Of a DNA stretch of 64,000 bases, positions 54,350-63,010 are shown one piece after another. A program made the translations under genes and the position numbers. The notes under the pieces are model-generated. The model saw nothing but the letters and a program-made list of their open reading frames with translations. It made no database searches and was not told the origin of the DNA. Where the stretch lies: NCBI RefSeq assembly GCF_900110575.1, contig NZ_FOEF01000008.1, positions 186,001-250,000 of the forward strand, read 5' to 3'. The DNA is from Amycolatopsis saalfeldensis. GTDB taxonomy: Bacteria; Actinomycetota; Actinomycetes; Mycobacteriales; Pseudonocardiaceae. Within the stretch, counting starts at the first letter, position 1; each line of letters begins with the position of its first letter.

Positions 54350-55371
54350 CAGGAGTGCCGCAGCGTTTCGTCGACGGCGCCGGCGTTCTGGCGGTCGTTC
54401 AGCCAGTTCAGCCGGGTGAACCGGCGTTCGAACTGCGCCCGGGTGAGGCCGTAGTCGCGGTAGGCGTCGATCAGCTGGAGCGCGCCGTCCTTGACCGACC
54501 ACTCGCAGTCGAAGCCCGGGATCGCCTCGCGGAAGCGCGCGAAGTCCACGCGGTACGAGCGCGGGTCCGCCCCGGCCTCACCGGTGATCCTCAGCGTGGA
54601 CCCCGGCACGGCCTCCACGACCTCCTGCGCGATCTCCGCGACCGTCACGTTGTTGCGCTCGGTGCCGATGTTGAACGCCCGGTTGTGCACCACTTCGCGC
54701 GGCGCGGACAGCGCGGCGGTGAAGGCGTGCGCGATGTCCTTCGCGTGCACCAACGGACGCCACGGCGTGCCGTCGGAGAGCACCAGCACCTCACCGGAGA
54801 GGAAGGCGTGGGCGGTGAGGTTGTTGAGCACGATGTCGGCGCGCAGCCGCGGCGAGAAGCCGAACGCGGTGGCGTTGCGCATGTACACCGGCGTGAAGCT
54901 GTCGTCGGCGAGTTTGGAAACGTCGTCCTCCACGCGCACCTTCGACTCCGCGTACGGCGTCACGGGGCGAAGCGGGGCGTCCTCGTCCACCAGGCCACCG
55001 CCGCCCGAAGCGCCGTACACCGAGCAAGTGGACGCGTACAGATAGCGCCCCACTCCGGCGTCCTTCGCCAGCTGCGCGAGCCGGACCGACGCGTGGTGGT
55101 TGATGTCGTAGGTGAGCTGCGGCGCGAGCGAGCCCAACGGGTCGTTCGAGAGCGCGGCGAGGTGGATCACGGCGTCGAACCCGTCGAGGTGCTCGGGCCG
55201 CACGTCACGCAGGTCGACGGTGATCCCGGCCGGGTCGGCGGGCGCCGGGCCCAGCAGGCAGTCCGCGAACAGGCCCGAGTCCAGCCCGGTGACCTCGTGC
55301 CCGGCCTCGGCCAGCACCGGCGCCATCACCGTGCCCAGATACCCCGTATGCCCGGTCAGCAACACCCGCAT
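54349..55371 (-). CDS. NAD-dependent epimerase/dehydratase (extended SDR)
   Basis: The 340-aa enzyme has the Rossmann glycine motif TGHTGYLGTV, the catalytic YAESK with TCSVYG, and RPLVHAKDIAHAFTAAL further on. It is predicted to act on a nucleotide sugar, here probably CDP-linked because the synthase is in the same operon. Family members do 4-epimerisation, 4,6-dehydration or reduction; sequence alone does not decide. The ATG at 55371 is near the PIG-L stop. Confidence 0.82.
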   Translation of the reverse strand: MRVLLTGHTGYLGTVMAPVLAEAGHEVTGLDSGLFADCLLGPAPADPAGITVDLRDVRPEHLDGFDAVIHLAALSNDPLGSLAPQLTYDINHHASVRLAQLAKDAGVGRYLYASTCSVYGASGGGGLVDEDAPLRPVTPYAESKVRVEDDVSKLADDSFTPVYMRNATAFGFSPRLRADIVLNNLTAHAFLSGEVLVLSDGTPWRPLVHAKDIAHAFTAALSAPREVVHNRAFNIGTERNNVTVAEIAQEVVEAVPGSTLRITGEAGADPRSYRVDFARFREAIPGFDCEWSVKDGALQLIDAYRDYGLTRAQFERRFTRLNWLNDRQNAGAVDETLRHS

Positions 55372-55377
55372 GTCTGT

Positions 55378-56025
55378 TCAGCCCCTCAAGTCGAGAACGA
55401 GTTTGTTCAGTTCGAACGCCTCCGCGTACTGCTCCTGACACTCGATGCCGCGGATCCGCGCGAGGCCGAGGAAGGCTTCGCGGTCGTACCAGGGGCGGTG
55501 CCGCTGGGAGGCGTAATGCTCTTGCAGCAGCTGGACTTTCCGCTCGGCCAGCTTGGTGGTGAGCGGCACGTACGCCGGCAGCCGGCCGAGGTCGCCGTCC
55601 CACTTGACGATCTCGTAGCCCAGCGTCAGGTACCCGCGCCAGACGGTCGGCACCAGCATGGCGAGGCCGCGGTGGTCCTGGTGCGCGTCGACGGTCCGGG
55701 GCGCGAGGACCACCCCGGGGTCGGTGCGCGCGCGCAGCTCTTCGAGCGCGTTCTTGGCCTCGTCCCAATGCGCCGGGAGCCGGCCGTCGGGCAGCTTCAG
55801 CACGGTGAGCTCGAGGTCGGCGCCCGGGCAGAACGCGGCGAGCGCGGACCGCTCCTCGGCCTCCCGCTCGGTGCCGCCGCCCGAGAGCACCAGCGCGTCG
55901 ACCCGGATTCCGGGCCGCAGCGCGCAGATCGTCAGCAGGGTCCCGCCGGCGCCGATCGCGATGTCGTCGCAGTGCGCGCCGAGCACGACGATGCTGTCCA
56001 GCCGTTCCGCCGCCAGCCGGATCAC
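55378..56025 (-). CDS. PIG-L family N-deacetylase
   Basis: The 215-aa product has the family motif in the form VLGAHCDDIAIGAGGTLLT (usually AHPDDExxGxGG) near residue 15, and the second metal motif in PRTVDAHQDHRGLA. It is predicted to remove an acyl group from an amino sugar or similar compound with a metal-bound water. The GTG at 56025 overlaps the cytidylyltransferase stop. The Pro and Glu of the usual motif are changed to Cys and Ile (AHCDDI), which may alter specificity. Confidence 0.8.
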   Translation of the reverse strand: MIRLAAERLDSIVVLGAHCDDIAIGAGGTLLTICALRPGIRVDALVLSGGGTEREAEERSALAAFCPGADLELTVLKLPDGRLPAHWDEAKNALEELRARTDPGVVLAPRTVDAHQDHRGLAMLVPTVWRGYLTLGYEIVKWDGDLGRLPAYVPLTTKLAERKVQLLQEHYASQRHRPWYDREAFLGLARIRGIECQEQYAEAFELNKLVLDLRG

Positions 56026-56813
56026 GCGTGCACTCGCTGTCCTCGTTCCCAGAGCGCCCACGGTCGTTCGCCGTGGGTGTACGCCTCGTCCAGCGCGAAG
56101 CGCTCCTTCACCGTGTCGGTCGGCTTCCAGAACCCGCGGTACGGGTACGCCAGCAGCCGGCCGCGCTTCGCGAGTTCGCCACAGCCGTCGGCGACCAGGT
56201 CGCCGTTCTCCGGGATGTGGTCGAAAACCTCCTGCCGCAGCACGAAGTACCCGCCGTTCTCCCACAGCGGCATGTCGCTGACCGGCGTGATGGCGCCGAT
56301 CCGCCCGCCCTCGTCCATTTCGACGCAGTGGAACGAGGACTGCGGCGGCACCACCATCATCGAGGCGCCGGCGTCGCTCCGCTCGAACCGCTCGACGATC
56401 TGGTCCAGCGGCGCGTCGGTGAGCACGTCGGCGTAGTTGGCCAGGAACATCTCGTCGCCGTCGAGGTGCTCGCGCACGCGGCGCAGCCGTTCGCCGATCG
56501 GCGACTCGATGCCGGTCTGCACGAACGAGATCGTCCAGTCGGCGATGTCGGTGGACAGCAGCTCGGTCCGGCCGCCGCGGAGCACGAAGTCGTTGGACGT
56601 CGTCTCCTGGTAGTTGAGGAAGAACTCCTTGATGTGGTGGGCGCCGTAGCCCAAGCACAGGATGAACTCGGTGTGGCCGAAGTGCGCGTAGTAGCGCATC
56701 ACGTGCCAGATCAGCGGGCGCGGGCCCACCATGGCCATCGGCTTCGGCACGTCGGAGGCATCTCCGTTGCGCATCCGCATGCCGTACCCGCCGCAGAAGA
56801 GGACAACCTTCAC
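56022..56813 (-). CDS. Glucose-1-phosphate cytidylyltransferase-like nucleotidyltransferase
   Basis: The 263-aa nucleotidyltransferase has the N-terminal GGxG motif (LFCGGYGMRMRNG), a KPM segment (VPKPMAMVGPRPLIWHVMR) and FILCLGYGAHHIKEFFLNYQ. This is the RfbF pattern, making CDP-glucose from CTP and glucose 1-phosphate. Downstream it keeps DVLTDAPLDQ and the FWKPTDTVKER ending. The GTG at 56813 overlaps the methyltransferase stop. CDP-glucose normally feeds 3,6-dideoxyhexoses, but a clear 4,6-dehydratase is not obvious in the operon. Confidence 0.87.
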   Translation of the reverse strand: MKVVLFCGGYGMRMRNGDASDVPKPMAMVGPRPLIWHVMRYYAHFGHTEFILCLGYGAHHIKEFFLNYQETTSNDFVLRGGRTELLSTDIADWTISFVQTGIESPIGERLRRVREHLDGDEMFLANYADVLTDAPLDQIVERFERSDAGASMMVVPPQSSFHCVEMDEGGRIGAITPVSDMPLWENGGYFVLRQEVFDHIPENGDLVADGCGELAKRGRLLAYPYRGFWKPTDTVKERFALDEAYTHGERPWALWERGQRVHA

Positions 56814-58045
56814 TGCTTCACCTCGACGATCTCCAGCCGGGGGATCGGGAACACGAGCCGCCCGCCCCACTTGTCTACATAGGACAATTGCTCGGTGAGC
56901 TCGGTCCGCAGGTTCCAGGGCAGGACGAGCACGTAATCGGGCCGGTCGGCGGCGATGCGGTCCGGCGCCAGCACGGGAACGCGGGTGCCGGGGGTGAACC
57001 GGCCGTGCTTGTACGGGTTGCGGTCGACGGTGTAGGCGAGCAGGTCGGGCCGGATGCCGCAGTGGTTCAGCAGCGTGTTGCCCTTGCCGGGCGCGCCGTA
57101 GCCGACCACCGTCTTGCCTTCCTTGGCCGCCTTGACCAGGAACTCCAGCAGGTCGAGGCGCACCCGCGTGACCCGCTCGGCGAACTCGGTGTAGCCGGAC
57201 AGCTCGTGCAGGCCCGCCGCCTTCTCGCGGGCCAGCACGTCGACCATCCGCGCGCTCGGCTCGCCGGCGACCGCGGCGGGCCGGGCCCACAGCCGGATCG
57301 AGCCGCCGTGCGTCGGCAGCAGTTCGACGTCCACAACGGACAGTCCGCCGACGGCGAGCGCGCGGCGCGCGGATTCCACCGTGTAGTACTGGAAGTGCTC
57401 GTGGTAGATCGTGTCGTACTGGTTGTCCTGGATCAGCGTGAGCAGGTGCTGCACCTCGATGCTGACCCAGCCGTCGTCGGCCACCAGTGTCCGCAGGCCG
57501 TGGGTGAAGCCGACGATGTCCGGGATGTGCGCGTAGACGTTGTTGGCCGCCACCAGGTTCGCGGGGCCGTGCGCTTCGCGGACCTCACGCGCCGTTTCGG
57601 GGGAGAGGAACGCCGTTTTCGTCGGCACGCCCTTTTCGCGCGCCGCTTGCCCGACGTTCACCGAGGGCTCGATGCCGAGACAGGGGATTCCCTGCGCCAC
57701 AACGTGTTGCAGCAGGTAACCGTCGTTGCTGGCCACTTCGACCACCAGCGAGTCCGCGCCGAGGCCGAGGCGCTCGACCGATTCGTCCACGTACTCGCGC
57801 GCGTGCTCCACCCAGGAGGTCGAGTACGAGGAGAAGTACGCGTAATCGGTGAACGTGTCCTCGGGCGTGATCAGCGGCGGGATCTGCGCCAGCCAGCACT
57901 CGGTGCAGACCTGCAGGTGCAGCGGGTAGGTCGGCTCCGGCTCGGCCAGCTGCGCCGCGGTCAGGAACCGCTCACAGGGCGGCGTCGCCCCGAGGTCGAC
58001 AACGCTCGCCAGAGCTGTCGATCCGCAGAGTCGGCATGTGGTCAT
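56810..58045 (-). CDS. Sugar C-methyltransferase family protein
   Basis: The 411-aa product has an N-terminal zinc-type module (CRLCGS and VCTECWLAQI), a SAM domain with VVEVASNDGYLLQHV, and a C-terminal domain with VGYGAPGKGNTLL. This is the layout of TylC3/NovU-type enzymes that add a methyl to a carbon of a keto-sugar nucleotide. It heads the ten-gene minus-strand operon. GAGGAGC lies upstream of the ATG at 58045. It suggests a branched-chain deoxysugar in the glycan. Confidence 0.85.
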   Translation of the reverse strand: MTTCRLCGSTALASVVDLGATPPCERFLTAAQLAEPEPTYPLHLQVCTECWLAQIPPLITPEDTFTDYAYFSSYSTSWVEHAREYVDESVERLGLGADSLVVEVASNDGYLLQHVVAQGIPCLGIEPSVNVGQAAREKGVPTKTAFLSPETAREVREAHGPANLVAANNVYAHIPDIVGFTHGLRTLVADDGWVSIEVQHLLTLIQDNQYDTIYHEHFQYYTVESARRALAVGGLSVVDVELLPTHGGSIRLWARPAAVAGEPSARMVDVLAREKAAGLHELSGYTEFAERVTRVRLDLLEFLVKAAKEGKTVVGYGAPGKGNTLLNHCGIRPDLLAYTVDRNPYKHGRFTPGTRVPVLAPDRIAADRPDYVLVLPWNLRTELTEQLSYVDKWGGRLVFPIPRLEIVEVKQ

Positions 58046-58153
58046 CAACGGGCTCCTCGGCTCGCGGCGTGCGTGCTAAACACGTCGACGACCAGCGGAG
58101 GGTCGTTACACGTTCCGGGGGTTTGCATGCACCCCGAAGCGGGATTGTGACAA

Positions 58154-58211
58154 CGGTCCGGTTCAGCTTGTCAAGGCGGGAAAGCGTGCCTTGACAAGCT
58201 GAACCGGACCG
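58154..58211. repeat. Perfect 24-bp inverted repeat (probable terminator)
   Basis: Arms 58154-58177 and 58188-58211 match perfectly, with a 10-nt loop. The repeat sits 49 bp after the stop of the leftward oxidoreductase gene and about 110 bp before the leftward methyltransferase start. No T-run follows on either strand (minus side TTGTCACAATCC, plus side GCGTTTTGG). It probably ends transcription of the oxidoreductase pair; its stem is longer than the other terminators here. The remainder of 58046-58260 shows nothing else. Confidence 0.7.
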
Positions 58212-58260
58212 CGTTTTGGCTTCGGATCGGGGTGCAGGGTGGGGGCTGGGTGCGTGCGGG

Positions 58261-59133
58261 TCAGAGCTTGGCGGCCGCCGGGATGACGTCGGTGGCGAAC
58301 TTCTCCAGCAGCTCGAGGCTGGGCACGCCGGGCACCCAGCCCATGGTGGCTTGGATGCCCTGTGCGCTCAGTTCGCCCAGTCGGTCTAGCAGTTCCGCGG
58401 TTTTTTCGCCGTTTTCCCCGATATCCAGCCAGAGAGGAACGGTTTTGGTGATGTCGTCGTAGTTTCGGCCCACGTCCTCGCAGTGCTGTTTCAGCACCGC
58501 CAGCTTGTGTCCCAGGTCCGGGCCGGGGAAGACGTTGCAGGCGTCGCCGTACTGCGCGACGAAGCGGAGCGTCTTCTTCTCGCCGCTGCCGCCGATCAGG
58601 ATGGGCGGGTGGGGCGACTGGAGGGGCTGCGGCACGTTGAGCAGCCGTTCGGCGGAGACGTGGGTGCCGGTGAACGGGGCATCGCCGTCGGACCACATCT
58701 GGCGGATGTACCGGAGGGCGTCTTCGAGCTGTTCGAAGCGCTCCTTCATGGGCGGGAAGCGGAAGCCGAGGCCGCGGGACTCTTCCTCGTTCCAGCCGGC
58801 GCCGATGCCGAGGAGCGCGCGGCCGCCGGACAGCACGTCCAGCGTGGTGACGGCCTTGGCCAGCAGCCCGGGGTGACGGTAGATCACGCCCGAGACGATG
58901 GTGAGCAGCTTGATCCGCTCGGTGTGCCCGGCCAGGTAGCCCAGCGTGGTGTAGGCCTCCAGCATCTCGTGCTCGGGCGGGCCGTAGCGCTCGATCTGGA
59001 AGAAGTGGTCCATCACCGACAGGTACTCGAAGCCGGCCTGGTCCGCGGCCTTCGCCACCGCCGCCAGGTCGGGCCCGAGCGCCGCCGGGCCGTTCGGCCA
59101 GGTCAGCTGTGAAAGGTGGAGTCCGAGCTTCAT
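58261..59133 (-). CDS. LLM-class F420-dependent oxidoreductase (downstream copy)
   Basis: The 290-aa luciferase-like TIM-barrel protein opens MKLGLHLSQLTWPNGP and has HTERIKLLTIVSGVIYRHPG, TLDVLSGGRALLGIGAGWNEEE and PPILIGGSGEKKTLRFVAQYGDACN. These are typical of F420-dependent actinobacterial members. It overlaps the next upstream gene (ATGA), from which it clearly arose by duplication; about three quarters of the first 100 residues are identical by eye. Substrate unknown. Confidence 0.85.
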   Translation of the reverse strand: MKLGLHLSQLTWPNGPAALGPDLAAVAKAADQAGFEYLSVMDHFFQIERYGPPEHEMLEAYTTLGYLAGHTERIKLLTIVSGVIYRHPGLLAKAVTTLDVLSGGRALLGIGAGWNEEESRGLGFRFPPMKERFEQLEDALRYIRQMWSDGDAPFTGTHVSAERLLNVPQPLQSPHPPILIGGSGEKKTLRFVAQYGDACNVFPGPDLGHKLAVLKQHCEDVGRNYDDITKTVPLWLDIGENGEKTAELLDRLGELSAQGIQATMGWVPGVPSLELLEKFATDVIPAAAKL

Positions 59134-60005
59134 CCGAGCTGCTCCGCGGCCGGGATCACGTCCGTGCCGAACTTCTCGATCAGGCCCAGGTCCGGCACGC
59201 CCGGCGCGGCGCCGATCGCGGCGTGCACGCCGAGGCCGCGCAGCCGCTCCAGCTCGCCGAGCAGCTCACCGGCCTTCTCGCCCTTCGGGCCGATGTCCAG
59301 CACGTGGTAGACGGTCTTGGTGATCTCGTCGTAGTCGCGGCCCTCGTTCTCGCAGTGCTGCTTGAGCACGTCGAGCTTGTGCTCCAGCTCGGGGGTGTTG
59401 AAGATGTTGCACGAGTCGCCGTACTTCGCGACGAAGCGGAGCGTCTTCTTCTCCCCGCTGCCGCCGACCATGATCGGCGGGCGCGGCGACTGGAGCGCCT
59501 GCGGCACGTTCAGCAGCCGCTCGGCCTCGAAGTGCTTGCTCGTGAACGGGCCGTCGCCCTCACCCCACATCTGCAGGATGTACTGGAGGTTCTCCTCCAG
59601 CAGCTCGAAGCGCTCGCCGGTGGGCGGGAACGGGAAGCCGAGGCCCTTCGACTCCTCCTCGTTCCAGCCCGCGCCGATGCCGAGGATCGCGCGGCCGCCC
59701 GAGAGCACGTCGAGCGTCGTGACGGCCTTCGCGAGCAGGCCGGGATGGCGGTAGAGCACGCCGGTGATCACGGTCAGCAGCTTGGCGCGCTCGGTGTGCG
59801 CGGCCAGGAAGCCCAGCGTGGTGTACGCCTCGAGCATGTCGTTCTCGCTCGGCCCGACCGCGCGGATCTGGAAGAAGTGGTCCATCACGGCGAGGTATTC
59901 GAACCCGGCCTGATCGGCCGCGCGCGCCACGGCGGCGAGATCGGCACCGAGCTTCGGGGCGCCGCCGGCCCAGGTGAAGTCGGGAATCTGCAGTCCAAGT
60001 TTCAT
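59130..60005 (-). CDS. LLM-class F420-dependent oxidoreductase (upstream copy)
   Basis: The 291-aa luciferase-like protein has the same block order as its neighbour: TLDVLSGGRAILGIGAGWNEEE and PPIMVGGSGEKKTLRFVAKYGDSCN. Residue differences concentrate in the N-terminal loop after the first strand and in the C-terminal third, suggesting different substrates. It is the first gene of the two-gene unit. A TATACC element lies about 17 nt before its ATG on the minus strand as a possible -10 box, leaving only a 40-bp gap to the beta-propeller gene. Confidence 0.85.
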   Translation of the reverse strand: MKLGLQIPDFTWAGGAPKLGADLAAVARAADQAGFEYLAVMDHFFQIRAVGPSENDMLEAYTTLGFLAAHTERAKLLTVITGVLYRHPGLLAKAVTTLDVLSGGRAILGIGAGWNEEESKGLGFPFPPTGERFELLEENLQYILQMWGEGDGPFTSKHFEAERLLNVPQALQSPRPPIMVGGSGEKKTLRFVAKYGDSCNIFNTPELEHKLDVLKQHCENEGRDYDEITKTVYHVLDIGPKGEKAGELLGELERLRGLGVHAAIGAAPGVPDLGLIEKFGTDVIPAAEQLG

Positions 60006-60045
60006 GTCACCAACGGTATACCTGGAGTCGCACCATCTGCTCGCC

Positions 60046-61026
60046 TCAGAAGTCGCGCACGATGGAAACGGTGCCGTGCAAGGGATCCGTCACGTAAACG
60101 GCGCGCGTGCGCTGGTCCACCGCCACGTCGCCGGGGTTCACGCCGAGGCTCAGCTCGCCGCTGAGCACGCCGGCCTTGCCGTCCACGCGCGACAGTCCGT
60201 TCTGCCCGCCGTTGGTGTACACGGTTTCCGAGCCCTGGTGCACGGTGAGCGAGGAAGCCTCGCTGCGCAGCAGGACGGTCTTGCTCTGCACCCGCGTCAC
60301 GGAGTCCACAATGGACATGTTGTGGATCGCCGAGTTGGCCACGAACACCGTGCCGCTCGCCTGGTGCACGGCGACGCCGGTGGGGGACGGGCCGACGCCG
60401 GTGCTGCCGGTGAACTTCCCGGAGTCGAGGTCGAAGACCTCCACCGAGTTCGTGCCGGGGCTGGTGCAATAGGCGATCCGCCGCCCGGTGTCGAGCGCGA
60501 TCCCGGCCAGGCCCGGCTTCGGCGCGGGCACGATCTTCTGCGTGCTGAGGCTGACCCCGTCGAGGATCGCGAGCGTGCCGGTGCTGTCGCTGACCGCGTA
60601 GACCTGGTTGGCCCGCGAGTCCACCGCCACACTGGACGCCCCGGCGCCCGCACCGATCACGCTCACCGTCTCGTGGCTCTGCGCGTCGATCACGATCACC
60701 GTGCCGCCCGGCGGGTTCGCGACGTACACGCGGTTCGCGACCGGGTCCACGGCGACGTCGCTGGGCGCGCCGCCCACCGGGAGGACGGCGACGACCTGGA
60801 CACTGCCCGGGTCGAGCACCGCGACCGAGCCGGACGCCGGGTCGGTGACGTACACCAGCCCCGTGACCGGGTTCACCGCCACGGCCGAGGGCGCGCCCCC
60901 GACGTCGACCACCCGCACCTGCTCCGCCCAGGCAGGCCTGGCCAGCACGGCCGTGGCCGCACCCGCCGTGACCAGCGCGAACAATCCGCGCCGGGTCAGC
61001 CGCCCGGAAGGCCCCGGACCCCGCAT
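60046..61026 (-). CDS. Secreted YncE-like beta-propeller protein (Tat signal)
   Basis: The 326-aa product has a twin-arginine signal (RLTRRGLFALVTAGAATAVL, cut near AWA). About seven beta-propeller blades follow, each of the form GxxPxxVAVxPxxxxVYVxxxxxGxVxVID. It is a surface or secreted scaffold or binding protein; no catalytic motif is visible. The ATG at 61026 lies 145 bp from the divergent htpX start. That gap has no clear hairpin, but must carry both promoters. Confidence 0.82.
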   Translation of the reverse strand: MRGPGPSGRLTRRGLFALVTAGAATAVLARPAWAEQVRVVDVGGAPSAVAVNPVTGLVYVTDPASGSVAVLDPGSVQVVAVLPVGGAPSDVAVDPVANRVYVANPPGGTVIVIDAQSHETVSVIGAGAGASSVAVDSRANQVYAVSDSTGTLAILDGVSLSTQKIVPAPKPGLAGIALDTGRRIAYCTSPGTNSVEVFDLDSGKFTGSTGVGPSPTGVAVHQASGTVFVANSAIHNMSIVDSVTRVQSKTVLLRSEASSLTVHQGSETVYTNGGQNGLSRVDGKAGVLSGELSLGVNPGDVAVDQRTRAVYVTDPLHGTVSIVRDF

Positions 61027-61171
61027 CGCGCACCTCCGCCGGAGGATGATCGGTTGGGATAGCGCCCCGACCCTAACCCGCGAGACGATCAGCCGAAGGA
61101 ACTAAGAGTCCCCCGATGGCGTTGTTTCCGGTGGGTAACCACCATGGAGAGCGGACGGAGGTCAGGCGGGC

Positions 61172-62029
61172 GTGCACAAGCACCAGAACGGGCTGAAGAC
61201 GGCGCTGTTGCTCGGCCTGTTGTCGGCGATCATCATCGTGATCAGCGGGTTCTTCGGCCGCGGGGCACTGATCATCGGCCTGCTGCTGGCACTGGGCGTG
61301 AACGGGTTCGCCTACTTCAACTCCGACAAGATGGCCCTGCGCGCGATGCACGCGCGGCCCGTCTCGGAGGTCGAACAGCCCGCGATGTACCGGATCGTGC
61401 GCGAGCTGGCGACCCATGCGCGCCAGCCGATGCCCGCGCTGTACATCAGCCCCACGGTCGCGCCGAACGCGTTCGCCACCGGCCGCAGCCCCCAGCACGC
61501 CGCCGTCTGCTGCACCACGGGCATCCTCGACCTGCTGGACGAGCGCGAGCTGCGCGCGGTGCTGGGCCACGAGCTGTCCCACGTCTACAACCGCGACATT
61601 CTGATCTCCTGCGTCGCCGGCGCGCTGGCCGGCGTGATCACCGTGCTGGCGAACGTGGCGATGTTCTTCGGCGGCTTCGGCGGAAACAGCCGCGAGGGCA
61701 ACCCTTTCGTCTCGCTGGTGCTGATCCTCGTGGGCCCGATCGCGGCGGCCGTGGTCAAGATGGCCGTCAGCCGCTCCCGCGAATACCAGGCGGACGCCTC
61801 GGGCGCCCAGCTGACCGGCGACCCGCTCGGCCTGGCCTCCGCGCTGCGCAAGCTGGAGCGCGGCACCCGCGCGGCCCCGCTGATGCCGGAGCCCGCGGTC
61901 GTCTCCCAGTCACACCTGATGATCGCGAACCCCTTCCGCCCCGGCGAAGGCCTGTCGAAACTGTTCTCCACCCACCCGCCGATCGAAGACCGGATCCGCC
62001 GGCTGGAGGAAATGGCGCGCGGCCACTGA
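61172..62029 (+). CDS. htpX: Zinc metalloprotease HtpX
   Basis: Membrane protease of 285 aa that degrades misfolded membrane proteins. Two N-terminal helices (about residues 8-45) are followed by the catalytic GHELSHVYNRD zinc site, further helices and the third ligand region EYQADASGAQL. The GTG at 61172 has GGAGG at 61156-61160. It is a single-gene unit, divergent from the beta-propeller gene and convergent with rfbA. Confidence 0.93.
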   Translation: MHKHQNGLKTALLLGLLSAIIIVISGFFGRGALIIGLLLALGVNGFAYFNSDKMALRAMHARPVSEVEQPAMYRIVRELATHARQPMPALYISPTVAPNAFATGRSPQHAAVCCTTGILDLLDERELRAVLGHELSHVYNRDILISCVAGALAGVITVLANVAMFFGGFGGNSREGNPFVSLVLILVGPIAAAVVKMAVSRSREYQADASGAQLTGDPLGLASALRKLERGTRAAPLMPEPAVVSQSHLMIANPFRPGEGLSKLFSTHPPIEDRIRRLEEMARGH

Positions 62030-62046
62030 TGGGGGGAACCGGCCCG

Positions 62047-62928
62047 TCAGCCGGTGGCGCCCGCGGTCCGGGCCACGTTCATCACGTAATCGCCGTAGCC
62101 GGACTTCGCCAGCTTCGTGCCCAGTGCGTAACACTCGTCCGCGCTGATGAAGCCCATGCGGAGCGCGATCTCCTCCAGGCAGGCGATCCGCACGCCGGTC
62201 CGGTGCTCCAGCACCTGCACGAACTGCCCGGCCTCCAGCAGGGAGTCGTGGGTGCCGGTGTCGAGCCAGGCGAAGCCGCGGCTCAGCTCGATCAGGTTCG
62301 CCCGGTCCTGACGCAGGTAGGTGAGGTTGACGTCGGTGATCTCGAGCTCGCCGCGCTTGGACGGCTTGAGCTTGCGCGAGATGTCGACGACCTCGTTGTC
62401 GTAGAAGTACAGCCCGGTGATCGCGTTGTTCGAGCGCGGGTTCGCGGGCTTCTCCTCGATGGACAGCAGGCGCCCGTTCGCGTCGACCTCGCCGACCCCG
62501 TAGCGCTGGGGGTCCTTCACCTGGTAGCCGAACAGCACGCAGCCGTCGAGGTCGGTCGCCGCCGTCTTGAGGGTGCTGGAGAAGCCCTGGCCGTAGAAGA
62601 TGTTGTCGCCCAGGACCAGCGCCACGGACTCGTCGCCGACGAAGTCCGCGCCGATCACGAAGGCCTCCGCGAGACCGTTGGGGCTGGGCTGTTCGGCGAA
62701 GGAGAACGACAGCCCGTACTGGCTGCCGTCGCCGAGCAGCCGGCGGAAGTTCGGCAGGTCGGACGGCGTCGAGATGATCAGGATCTCCCGGATGCCGGCC
62801 AGCATCAGCACGGAGATCGGGTAGTAGATCATCGGCTTGTCGTAGACCGGGAGCAGCTGCTTCGACACGGCCTGGGTGATCGGGTGCAAGCGCGTCCCAC
62901 TGCCCCCCGCCAGCACGATGCCCTTCAT
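62047..62928 (-). CDS. rfbA: Glucose-1-phosphate thymidylyltransferase
   Basis: First enzyme of dTDP-rhamnose synthesis, joining dTTP and glucose 1-phosphate. The 293-aa product has the signature GGSGTRLHPITQAVSKQLLP, KPMIYYPISVLMLAGI and GRGFAWLDTGTHDSL-like SRGFAWLDTGTHDSL, and the family's length. The ATG at 62928 lies near the end of its promoter gap. rfbB, rfbC and rfbD are not adjacent; the operon at 47773-58045 has only an RmlC-like gene. dTDP-sugars could serve cell-wall linkage or glycan locus. Confidence 0.94.
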   Translation of the reverse strand: MKGIVLAGGSGTRLHPITQAVSKQLLPVYDKPMIYYPISVLMLAGIREILIISTPSDLPNFRRLLGDGSQYGLSFSFAEQPSPNGLAEAFVIGADFVGDESVALVLGDNIFYGQGFSSTLKTAATDLDGCVLFGYQVKDPQRYGVGEVDANGRLLSIEEKPANPRSNNAITGLYFYDNEVVDISRKLKPSKRGELEITDVNLTYLRQDRANLIELSRGFAWLDTGTHDSLLEAGQFVQVLEHRTGVRIACLEEIALRMGFISADECYALGTKLAKSGYGDYVMNVARTAGATG

Positions 62929-63010
62929 TCCCGCTCCTCGCCTCGTCGGACATTCACCGTACCGGGTGAGTGTGCCGTGACCTGCTCGACAACGGGTACA
63001 GGGGGCGGGC

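Noticed and set aside
54355..56436. Long plus-strand frame opposite the epimerase/PIG-L/cytidylyltransferase genes
   Set aside because: Three overlapping genes with clear motifs occupy the other strand and the plus frame is compositionally a shadow.
28378..58045. The two sugar loci as a polyketide or non-ribosomal peptide cluster
   Set aside because: No carrier-protein, ketosynthase, adenylation or condensation domain is present; all genes fit a surface or secreted glycan.
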